From Anaerolineae bacterium (lineage in GTDB: Bacteria > Chloroflexota > Anaerolineae > 4572-78 > J111): DNA of 34,261 nucleotides. The position numbers were made by a program, and so were the translations under genes. Positions within the stretch are counted from its first letter, which is position 1; each line of letters opens with the position of its first letter. Location of the stretch: NCBI GenBank assembly GCA_016931895.1, contig JAFGDY010000045.1, forward strand, positions 1 through 34,261, in the 5' to 3' direction. Below are positions 22,583 to 29,204 of this stretch, one piece after another. The notes below the pieces were generated by a model, which saw nothing but the letters and a program-made list of their open reading frames with translations, was not told the origin of the DNA and made no database searches.

Positions 22583-25099
22583 ATGCTATACCTTAAGATG
22601 ATTAAATTGGGCATGCCCTTTTCAAAATTACGGAGCCTGGCCGGGATACTCTTGGCCCTGACCCTTATCTTTTCCATTGCCCAACCTGCCGCCGCCCAAG
22701 AGCCGCTGTTCTCATTACGCCTATTGGCCTGGTCAACCGACGGCTCGTTTTTAATCGGCGCAACCCCCGGCCAGGTGGTCATCCTGCCCGACACCTCGAC
22801 CCAACAGTTACAAACCCTCTGGCTGCTGCCCACCAATGGCCAGAAACCCCAACCCTTGGCCGTTGGATTTGCGCCTGCCCTCAGCCCGAACCGCCGCTTT
22901 GTCACCTTTACCCGCCTCGACGCCCAAAACCAGCCTGCTTTATGGGGCGTTAATCTCACCACCGGCGCGTTGCAAAAACTTAATCCTGATTCTTTATCTG
23001 CTGCTGCAGCCCCGGCCAGTGATCCGGCTGGGCAAATATCCATTTCGCGGGACGGTCAAAAACAAGCGATTGTGGTCGGTGAACTGGCTCAAGCAGAACT
23101 CTGGCTGGGTGAGACCGGCGGCCCGGCTCAATTGCGGCTGAAGGGTGAAAATGAGATCTTTAGCGACATCGCCTGGCGGCCCGATGGTCAGGCTCTGGCC
23201 CTCATCCGCACCCCTCTGGGCAGCGAAACCGATTCGGCCGGCGAACTATGGCGGCTGGACCTGCCGGACAATACTCTCACCCGCCTCAGCCAAAACAACG
23301 TGACCGACCGCTCTCCCCTTTGGAGCGCCGATGGGAGCAGCCTGGCAATTATTAGAAACGAACAGGTGGTAGTTGTGCCCGCCGCCGAGTTGATGGTTGA
23401 AGAATTTACCCTGGTCGAACAACTTCCCCCCATCCCCCTTCCTTTGGGCGTTACTGCCCAATTGACGCCGCCGGCCGCCATCAGAGTTATTCACCGCGCC
23501 GAAAACACCTGTCGCAGTGCTGTACCCGTCGGCCAAATTGACACCATCCCCTTTGAGGAGTATGTGCAGCGAGTTGTGCCGCACGAAGTGCCCTCTTACT
23601 GGCCTGCCGAAACCCTCAAAGCCCAGGCTGTAGCCGTCAGAACCTATGCCTGGGCCAAATACTTGCAAGACCCCGCCGCTGCTTACCACGTTACCGACTG
23701 GGTGAATCATCAATACATGTGCGACACTACCTCCCCCGCTACCAACCAGGCGGTTAATGATACAGCCGGCGAATACCTGGCCTACTACGGCAGCATGATC
23801 ACCGCCATGTACAGCGCCGAAAATTCCAGCCCCACCAAAAGCAGCCTCTACGTTAACTATTTGCAAGCCATAGACGATCCGGTTTCATTTGGCAAAACGC
23901 GCTACGGTCACGGCTACGGCATGGGCCAATGGGGGGCGCAGCGTTGGGCCGCCCAACACAACTGGTCGTACCAGGCTATTTTGCGCCATTACTACTCAAA
24001 CATCACCCTGGAAAAAGGGAACATCGGTTTCGCCGCCCCGCCAAATGTGGCTATTGTGGCCCCCTGGTCCAACCATTATCTCACCGGCAATAACCTCCGC
24101 CTCTTGGCCAATACCAGCGATGGGGATAACAGCATCACCCAGACCAACCTCTATCTCTCCACTCCAACCGGGACCAATCTGTTGGTCAGCGAGCCTGGCC
24201 CGGCCCAAAGCGTGGGTTACGTGCTCGATGTCTCAACCTGGGCCGAACAAACCCTGTTGAGCCAAACCCTGGTGCTCACCGCCGCAGCCGTTGACGCCAC
24301 CGGCCGGCGCGCAGTCTCCCCAGAGGTGGTCATTGGGCTGGATCGGGTGACTCCCACCGGCCTGCTCACCACCTCCGCCACGCTCACCGGCACCACCATC
24401 ATCACCGATTCTCCGGTACTCTCGTTAACGCTAACGGCCAACGACGACACCGCCGGGGTATCCGCCATATCAATGGGGCGATCTGACTGGGTTTGGGAAG
24501 GAGAAAACTTGACCCGGGAAGAGGTAGGCGGTTGGCCGGTTGGCCGGGTAATCAGCGACTCCCTGGCCCTCAATGGCTTGGCCATGCAGGCTACCGTTTC
24601 TGACAACCCGCCCGGCACCTGGTTCAGCTCTGAAATAACCCTTCCGGCGCCCAAGCAATACCGCGCTTATTTCAACCTAAAAGTTGGCGATCACACCACC
24701 CCGGCTGAAGTGGCCCGTCTGGAAATCATCAACAATGAAACCAATAATTTGATTGGGCTGCACCGCCTGCGCGGCACAGACTTTAGAGCCAGCAACGCCT
24801 ACCAGGAATTTCACGTAGACTTTGATTACCCCACAGTCGCCGCCGGCCAGCAGGGCGACCCCATCACCTTGCGTCTGGTTTTTCAAGATACAGCCAACCT
24901 CTCCCTGGATAGAGTCATTGTGCTCGAATACCCAATCCCCTTTACCACCACCCCCAGCTACGCCTATCCCTCCTTTCGGCTAAAAGTCATTGACGGGGCC
25001 GGCAACGTATCGGGTGACCTGCTGGTTCTGTCCCATTCACCCGTCTATTTACCCCTGATGATAAAGTCAACCCCCGTCAGACTTCCTGTGACTCCTTAA
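22583..25099 (+). CDS. Secreted SpoIID/LytB-domain protein with TolB-like propeller N-terminus
   Basis: 838 residues from the first ATG; the ATG at 22613 (MPFSKLRSLAG) gives a more typical signal peptide ending at AAAQEP. Residues about 40-290 contain repeated WSTDGS, LSPNRRFVTFTR, WRPDGQALALIR and WSADGSSLAIIR segments, as in PD40/TolB-type beta-propellers. Residues about 315-480 are a SpoIID/LytB domain: IPFEEYVQRVVPHEVPSYW, then ETLKAQAVAVRTYAWAKY, and GHGYGMGQWGAQRWA. SpoIID itself is a lytic transglycosylase; the conserved Glu in PHEVP is present. The last ~340 residues look like Ig-like or carbohydrate-binding beta-sandwiches. Probably acts on peptidoglycan or a surface glycan outside the cell. 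In a non-sporulating organism the role would be cell-wall remodelling, not sporulation; inference. Confidence 0.82.
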   Translation: MLYLKMIKLGMPFSKLRSLAGILLALTLIFSIAQPAAAQEPLFSLRLLAWSTDGSFLIGATPGQVVILPDTSTQQLQTLWLLPTNGQKPQPLAVGFAPALSPNRRFVTFTRLDAQNQPALWGVNLTTGALQKLNPDSLSAAAAPASDPAGQISISRDGQKQAIVVGELAQAELWLGETGGPAQLRLKGENEIFSDIAWRPDGQALALIRTPLGSETDSAGELWRLDLPDNTLTRLSQNNVTDRSPLWSADGSSLAIIRNEQVVVVPAAELMVEEFTLVEQLPPIPLPLGVTAQLTPPAAIRVIHRAENTCRSAVPVGQIDTIPFEEYVQRVVPHEVPSYWPAETLKAQAVAVRTYAWAKYLQDPAAAYHVTDWVNHQYMCDTTSPATNQAVNDTAGEYLAYYGSMITAMYSAENSSPTKSSLYVNYLQAIDDPVSFGKTRYGHGYGMGQWGAQRWAAQHNWSYQAILRHYYSNITLEKGNIGFAAPPNVAIVAPWSNHYLTGNNLRLLANTSDGDNSITQTNLYLSTPTGTNLLVSEPGPAQSVGYVLDVSTWAEQTLLSQTLVLTAAAVDATGRRAVSPEVVIGLDRVTPTGLLTTSATLTGTTIITDSPVLSLTLTANDDTAGVSAISMGRSDWVWEGENLTREEVGGWPVGRVISDSLALNGLAMQATVSDNPPGTWFSSEITLPAPKQYRAYFNLKVGDHTTPAEVARLEIINNETNNLIGLHRLRGTDFRASNAYQEFHVDFDYPTVAAGQQGDPITLRLVFQDTANLSLDRVIVLEYPIPFTTTPSYAYPSFRLKVIDGAGNVSGDLLVLSHSPVYLPLMIKSTPVRLPVTP

Positions 25100-25129
25100 A
25101 ATCATTCCAGCGGCTTACCTTTCCCTTTT

Positions 25130-25157
25130 TTGACAATCAATTACTATCCACTATAAT
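25130..25157 (+). promoter_or_regulatory. Consensus sigma-70-type promoter for the regulator-transporter operon
   Basis: TTGACA (25130-25135), a 16-bp spacer, and TATAAT (25152-25157): both hexamers are perfect. Transcription would start near 25164, leaving a leader of only about 23 nt before the ATG at 25187, too short for an FMN or TPP riboswitch and without a clear Shine-Dalgarno sequence. Confidence 0.75.
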
Positions 25158-25175
25158 AAACATCTGTTTTCTATA
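25152..25175 (+). promoter_or_regulatory. Candidate operator: inverted repeat over the -10 box and start site
   Basis: TATAATAAACA (25152-25162) and TGTTTTCTATA (25165-25175) are inverted repeats matching at 9 of 11 positions, with a perfect AAACA-TC-TGTTT core. The site covers the -10 box and the presumed transcription start, so a bound dimer would block RNA polymerase. The adjacent IclR-type regulator is the natural candidate to bind it; not demonstrated. Confidence 0.45.
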
Positions 25176-25186
25176 CTAAACTAACA

Positions 25187-26365
25187 ATGACGACCTACGC
25201 CCAACACGTCCCCGCCGCCGAGCGGACCTTACGCTTGTTAGAAACATTGGCCGCCGCGCCCGAAGGCTTTTTGGCCGGTGAACTGATTGAGAGCCTGCAA
25301 ATCTCGCGCAGCAGCCTCTTTGCCCTGCTCAATACCCTCAAAACCTATCACTATGTTGAACAAAGCGATGAACGGGGCCGTTACCGGGCCGGACCGGCTC
25401 TATACGCCCTCACGCCCGCCAAACACCGCGGGCTGGCCGCTTTAATAGAAACTTTTCACACCGACCCTGAATTCAGCGCCTTTACCGAAACCCTGGCCCT
25501 GGCCCGCCTTGACGGTGACAACACCATCATCATTGCCCAACAAGAAAGCCGGCAGCCGGTGCGGGTAGTGCTGGAAATTGGCCGGCGCCGCCCGGCTGCC
25601 GACACTGCCGCCGGATTGGTTTTATTGGCCGGCCTGCCAACCGATGCTGTTCAGCGCGCGCTTATCCCCTCAACCTCCGGTCTGACCGACACATTGGACC
25701 AGATTCGGCAAACAGGCATGGCCCAAACCCACCATAATGAAATGGTCGAAGTGGCCTCTCCTGTTTGCGCCGACGGCTATCAACCCATTGCCGCGCTACA
25801 GCTCAACATCCCTGCTTTTCGTTGGCAAAACAACAATGACCTAAACCAATCCCTGCGCCTGGCCGCCGGCCGCCTGTCGTATCGCCTGGGCGCGCCAGTT
25901 TACCAACCCTATGGCCAAACCCAGCCTGAACTGGTTGGGCCAACCAGGCCCCTTGACGCCAATGAAATCAACCAGTTTTTGCAGCAAGCCTGGGGAGCGC
26001 GCCTGGCCTGTACCCGCAAAAACGGCACGCCGCACGTTGTTCCCCTATGGTATGAATGGGACGGCCAATTTTTTTGGGTCACGGCTTCGGCCAACGCTTC
26101 GTGGGGTCATTACCTCCGTGAAAACACCTCGGTGTCCCTGACCGTTGACGAACCCTGGCCGCCGCTGCGTCGGGTGTTGGTCACCGGCAGCGCCCAGCCT
26201 GTTGCCGACAATACGCTGGCCGGAGGTGTGGCCGGGTTGAGAGAACGTTTAGTGACTCGCTATTTAGGCCAGGGCGCCAATCCAACAGCCATGCAGCAGA
26301 TGCAGTGGCAAGCCTTTCGCATAACGCCGCAAAAGATCATCGGCCAGCGAGGGCTGGGGGGTTAA
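25187..26365 (+). CDS. IclR-type transcriptional regulator fused to a PNPOx-like FMN-binding-fold domain
   Basis: 392 residues, ATG at 25187. Residues about 8-70 are an IclR winged helix-turn-helix (AAERTLRLLETLA, GELIESLQISRSSLFALLNT, GRYRAGPALYAL). Residues about 75-235 match the IclR effector domain (ADTAAGLVLLAGL, LDQIRQTGMAQTHHNEM, EVASPVCADG). Residues about 255-388 form a pyridoxamine-5'-phosphate-oxidase-like split barrel (LDANEINQFLQQAWGARLAC, TRKNGTPHVVPLWYEWDGQ, WVTASANASWGHYL, RRVLVTGSAQPV). That fold normally binds FMN, F420 or heme. IclR proteins are usually ~250 residues, so the third domain is an addition. It ends 4 nt before the ABC ATPase gene, indicating one operon. I infer a flavin- or vitamin-sensing regulator of the importer; the ligand is not shown. 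Confidence 0.85.
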   Translation: MTTYAQHVPAAERTLRLLETLAAAPEGFLAGELIESLQISRSSLFALLNTLKTYHYVEQSDERGRYRAGPALYALTPAKHRGLAALIETFHTDPEFSAFTETLALARLDGDNTIIIAQQESRQPVRVVLEIGRRRPAADTAAGLVLLAGLPTDAVQRALIPSTSGLTDTLDQIRQTGMAQTHHNEMVEVASPVCADGYQPIAALQLNIPAFRWQNNNDLNQSLRLAAGRLSYRLGAPVYQPYGQTQPELVGPTRPLDANEINQFLQQAWGARLACTRKNGTPHVVPLWYEWDGQFFWVTASANASWGHYLRENTSVSLTVDEPWPPLRRVLVTGSAQPVADNTLAGGVAGLRERLVTRYLGQGANPTAMQQMQWQAFRITPQKIIGQRGLGG

Positions 26366-26369
26366 AAAT

Positions 26370-27140
26370 ATGCCGTATCCGGCCATTGACGCTCAAATTC
26401 AACACGTGAGCCAAATTTTTCAGGAGCAGAGCCGCCGCCTGGTCGCGCTGCAAAACATCAACCTGAACGTCCGGGCCGGCGAGTTTGTCAGCCTGGTGGG
26501 GCCAAGCGGCTGCGGTAAATCAACCCTGCTACGGCTGGTGGCGGGTCTGCATGCTCCCACCTCTGGCCAAATTTTATTGGCCGGACAACCGCCAGCCAAA
26601 CTTCGCGCCCGCAAACAAATTGGCTGGATGGCCCAACAATCAGCCCTGCTGCCCTGGCGCACCGTGCTGGAAAATGTGCGCCTGCCTTTACAAGTCAACG
26701 GGCAAACCAAACCTCCCCCGGCTTCGCCGGAAGAACTGCTGCAACTGGTTGGCCTGCCGGACTTTGCCCACGCTTACCCGGCCACCCTCTCCGGCGGCAT
26801 GCAGCAGCGGGTGGCCCTGGCCCGCATGCTCACCATTGGCGCCTCACTCTGGCTCATGGACGAACCGTTTGCCGCCCTTGATGAACTGACCCGCGAAACC
26901 CTGGCCGATGAGCTGCTGGCCATCTGGCGCCAATTCCGGCCCACCGTTTTTTGGGTAACACATCATTTACCCGAAGCCGTTCGCCTATCCAACCGGGTCG
27001 TCATCCTCTCAGCCCGGCCCGGCCACATTCGCGGCGTCATCACCGTCAACTTGCCCCGTCCCCGCGACGACACCGGCCCGGAGTTTCAGGCTATTGTGCG
27101 GCAAGCGCGGCAGGTGATGGGCGCAAGCAATGAAGCGTAA
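26370..27140 (+). CDS. ABC transporter ATP-binding protein, NitT/TauT (ThiZ/RibZ/SsuB-like) family
   Basis: 256 residues, ATG at 26370 with GGGGGG about 7 nt upstream. Walker A is GPSGCGKST (44-52), the Q-loop lies in GWMAQQSALLPWRTVLENV, the signature is LSGGMQQRVALARML (about 140-154), and Walker B/D-loop is LWLMDEPFAALDELTRE (about 161-177), followed by the H-loop in FWVTHHLPEAVRLS. All catalytic motifs are intact. The subfamily is that of nitrate/taurine/thiamine-precursor/riboflavin importers. It energises uptake through the permease encoded next, with a 14-nt gap. Confidence 0.92.
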   Translation: MPYPAIDAQIQHVSQIFQEQSRRLVALQNINLNVRAGEFVSLVGPSGCGKSTLLRLVAGLHAPTSGQILLAGQPPAKLRARKQIGWMAQQSALLPWRTVLENVRLPLQVNGQTKPPPASPEELLQLVGLPDFAHAYPATLSGGMQQRVALARMLTIGASLWLMDEPFAALDELTRETLADELLAIWRQFRPTVFWVTHHLPEAVRLSNRVVILSARPGHIRGVITVNLPRPRDDTGPEFQAIVRQARQVMGASNEA

Positions 27141-27245
27141 GGAGTAGGCAGCAAGTGGCAGATAGCAAAGTAGAAGGTAACAAAGTAACCCGGCTTATAT
27201 ATTATGCCTCGCGTGTTATGTGTCACTTGTCACGGATTACATTCA
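27141..27245. repeat. Decayed short tandem repeats at the start of the permease gene
   Basis: Short, roughly heptad-spaced units recur, for example GGCAGCAAGTGGCAGATAGC, AAAGTAGAAGG, AACAAAGTAAC, and then GTGTTATGTGTCACTTGTCAC. The texture is like the clearer heptamer repeats elsewhere in the window. They lie between the ATPase stop and the first helix of the permease and seem to supply its N-terminal residues. Confidence 0.35.
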
Positions 27246-28000
27246 ACGCGCAACGGTTAACCCTCACCGACCGCACTATTGCCGGGTTGATTGTGGCTTT
27301 GGCGCTGCTGGGCTGGGAGGTGGCCCTGCGGCTCAACAATACGCCGGTCTATCTCCTGCCCGCGCCGTCGGACATTTTGCAAAAATTGTTGGAAAATCCC
27401 GGCCCGCTGCTGCTGGCCGGCGGCGTTACCCTGGCCGAGGCCCTGGCCGGGCTGGTGTTGGGCAGCAGCATTGGGCTGGCTCTGGCCCTGCTGTTGAATT
27501 TTTGGGCTAAATTGGAACAGGGCGTTCTTTCGCTGGCCATTCTCATCAAAGCCACTCCCCTGATTGCTATTGCGCCTATTTTGACCATCTGGCTTGGTTA
27601 CGGCCCGGCCCCTAAAATTGTGGTTACGGCCTTGTTGACCTTTTTCCCGGTCTTGATCAACGCCCTCAGCGGCTTCCGGGCCGTAGACAAAGCCATGCTG
27701 GACCTGGTGCGATCCTGGGACGCGAATCCCTGGGAGATATTTATTCATCTGCGCTGGCCAATGGCCCAACCCTATCTTTTTGCCGCCCTCAAAGTGGTTG
27801 GCCCGCTGGCCCTGATTGGGGCCGTAGTGGCCGAGTGGATGGGTGCCTCCAGCGGCCTGGGCCGCGAAATGTGGCTGGCCTACGCTAACCTGAACATGCC
27901 CGCCCTCTTTGCCGCCGTGTTTGTGCTCACCCTCATCAGCATTACGCTCTATCAAGGCATTATCTTATTGGAAAAACGGTTCCTATTTTGGCAGAAATAG
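27155..28000 (+). CDS. ABC transporter permease, NitT/TauT (ThiX/RibX-like) family
   Basis: 281 residues from the GTG at 27155, which has AAGGAG ten bases upstream; the ATG at 27218 is an alternative. The first ~35 residues are hydrophilic and look repeat-derived. The core has about six helices from residue 43 (TIAGLIVALALLGWEVALRL), followed by the loop PVYLLPAPSDILQKL typical of SsuC/TauC-like permeases. The EAA-type coupling loop is around VRSWDANPWEIFIHLRWPMA (about residues 188-207), and GAVVAEWMGASSGLGREM is a conserved late motif. It forms the membrane channel of the importer with the ATPase upstream and the lipoprotein downstream. Confidence 0.9.
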   Translation: MADSKVEGNKVTRLIYYASRVMCHLSRITFNAQRLTLTDRTIAGLIVALALLGWEVALRLNNTPVYLLPAPSDILQKLLENPGPLLLAGGVTLAEALAGLVLGSSIGLALALLLNFWAKLEQGVLSLAILIKATPLIAIAPILTIWLGYGPAPKIVVTALLTFFPVLINALSGFRAVDKAMLDLVRSWDANPWEIFIHLRWPMAQPYLFAALKVVGPLALIGAVVAEWMGASSGLGREMWLAYANLNMPALFAAVFVLTLISITLYQGIILLEKRFLFWQK

Positions 28001-28042
28001 CGGGCCGGCGCGCAGAGCGCAAAAAATCAACTTTATCCTTTT

Positions 28043-28110
28043 GACCAACGACCGCCGACGAACGACCGGCAAAAAAATAAGTCGTTCGTCATCCGTCGTT
28101 CGTCGTTTGC
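28043..28110. repeat. Intergenic GACGAAC-type repeat with hairpin potential
   Basis: GACGAACGAC (28057-28066) pairs exactly with GTCGTTCGTC (28081-28090), with further GTCGTTCGTCG at 28095-28105. The units are the same GACGAAC/GACCAAC heptamers seen at 11941-12016. It lies between permease and binding-protein genes, directly before the ribosome binding site of the latter, so it could shape the mRNA 5' of that gene. Confidence 0.65.
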
Positions 28111-28133
28111 TATATAGGAGGCTTCTGATCACA

Positions 28134-29132
28134 ATGAAACACAAACTCCATTTTCTACTCTTATTTTTCCTGCTCGCCGGCTGCCAACTTGCGCCGAAAG
28201 CAGTTGACCAGCCTCAAAAATCTCTCACCTTTATGGCCGGGTATAAACCGCAGGCCAATTTGCCTTTTGTGGGCGTTTATGTGGCCCAGGAAAAAGGCTT
28301 TTTTGCCGACGAAAAGTTGCAAGTAACCATTCAACACTCCGCCGGCGGCGGCGAACACCTGCAACTCCTGGCCGTTGGCAAAGTGGATGTGACCACCCAA
28401 GATGCCGCCATCCTACTCAAACGCCGCGCCGACCCCGGCCTGCCGCTGGTGTCCATTGCCTTGATCGGCCAGCAGGGACAGCAGGCGTTTGTGGCGCTGG
28501 CCGATTCCGGAGTTAAGTCGCCCCGGGATTGGGTTGGCAAAAACGTGGGGTACAAAGGTTCGCCCCCTCCCGACCTCTTTGCCCTGATGGCCGCGGCCGG
28601 CGTGGATCAGGCTAAAGTGAACCTGGTCAACGTTGGCTTTGATCCCCGCGCCCTGACCGAGGGCTTGGTTGACGTTTATCCGGTATTCAAATCAAACGAA
28701 CCCTACCTCATTCAGCAGTGGGGTTATGGCCTGACCATGTGGGAAGCCGCCGATTACGGCATCCCCAACCTGGGTTTAACCTACGTCACCACGCCCGCCA
28801 TTATTGAGCAAGACCCGGACCGCATGGCCCGGTTCCTGCGGGCTGCTCTGGCGGGCATTGAGTATGCCCGCCAACACCCCGACGAAGCGGTGGAGATTGT
28901 GTTAAAATACGCCGGCGAGCAGGCCGACCCTGCCCACATGCGCTACATGCTTGATACAGAACTGGCCGACGCCGTCTCCCCTGTTACCGAGGCCCACGGC
29001 CTTGGCTGGCAGACTATTGAACAGTGGCAGGCCCTGCAAGACATGCTGGTGGAATACCAGGCTATGGAAAAACCGATAGATGTGGAACAGGCGTTTACCA
29101 ACAACCTGCTGCCGCAAAATACCGGGCCATAG
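28134..29132 (+). CDS. ABC transporter substrate-binding lipoprotein, NMT1/THI5-like (RibY/ThiY type)
   Basis: 332 residues from ATG at 28134, with AGGAGG at 28116-28121; an upstream open extension to 27909 runs into the permease gene and is rejected. The N-terminus is a lipoprotein signal, FLLLFFLLAGC, with the lipidated Cys followed by Gln. The body is NMT1/THI5-like: FMAGYKPQANLPFVGVYVAQ, EKGFFADEKLQV, HSAGGGEHLQLLAVGKVDVT, KRRADPGLPLV, VNVGFDPRALTEGLVDVYPV, FKSNEPYLI and RMARFLRAALAGIEYARQHP. Relatives bind the pyrimidine precursor of thiamine (ThiY) or riboflavin (RibY of Chloroflexi, described by comparative genomics). The YKPQANLPFVGVYVA and FKSNEP segments remind me of RibY, but specificity needs a tree. 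It works with the two genes just upstream. Confidence 0.88.
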   Translation: MKHKLHFLLLFFLLAGCQLAPKAVDQPQKSLTFMAGYKPQANLPFVGVYVAQEKGFFADEKLQVTIQHSAGGGEHLQLLAVGKVDVTTQDAAILLKRRADPGLPLVSIALIGQQGQQAFVALADSGVKSPRDWVGKNVGYKGSPPPDLFALMAAAGVDQAKVNLVNVGFDPRALTEGLVDVYPVFKSNEPYLIQQWGYGLTMWEAADYGIPNLGLTYVTTPAIIEQDPDRMARFLRAALAGIEYARQHPDEAVEIVLKYAGEQADPAHMRYMLDTELADAVSPVTEAHGLGWQTIEQWQALQDMLVEYQAMEKPIDVEQAFTNNLLPQNTGP

Positions 29133-29139
29133 GTGAGTT

Positions 29140-29169
29140 TTCTCAAAACACCCCCAGGCCAGGTATAAT
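29140..29169 (+). promoter_or_regulatory. Possible promoter for the PA14 protein gene
   Basis: A perfect TATAAT lies at 29164-29169 with TTCTCA (29140-29145) 18 bp upstream as a weak -35. The start codon at 29205 is about 35 nt from the -10 box, with GAGG in between. The gene could thus be expressed apart from the transporter operon. Confidence 0.35.
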
Positions 29170-29204
29170 ATCGCCAGCTAAAAATGATGAGGTCGTCTTG
29201 ATCA

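Noticed and set aside
22450-23043. 197-codon minus-strand open frame spanning the esterase end and the SpoIID gene start
   Set aside because: It runs opposite two supported genes and across a clear terminator for the other strand.
25100-25186. FMN or TPP riboswitch before the regulator-transporter operon
   Set aside because: The whole intergenic gap is 87 nt and the leader after the consensus promoter is about 23 nt, too short for either aptamer; no conserved core was seen.
27257-27955. 232-codon open frame antisense to the ABC permease
   Set aside because: It mirrors a confident permease gene, is rich in Gln/Gly/Asn without any recognisable motif, and has no support from spacing.
27909-28133. 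N-terminal extension of the substrate-binding protein
   Set aside because: It overlaps the end of the permease gene and runs through the GACGAAC repeat. The lipoprotein signal starts exactly at the ATG at 28134, which has AGGAGG upstream.
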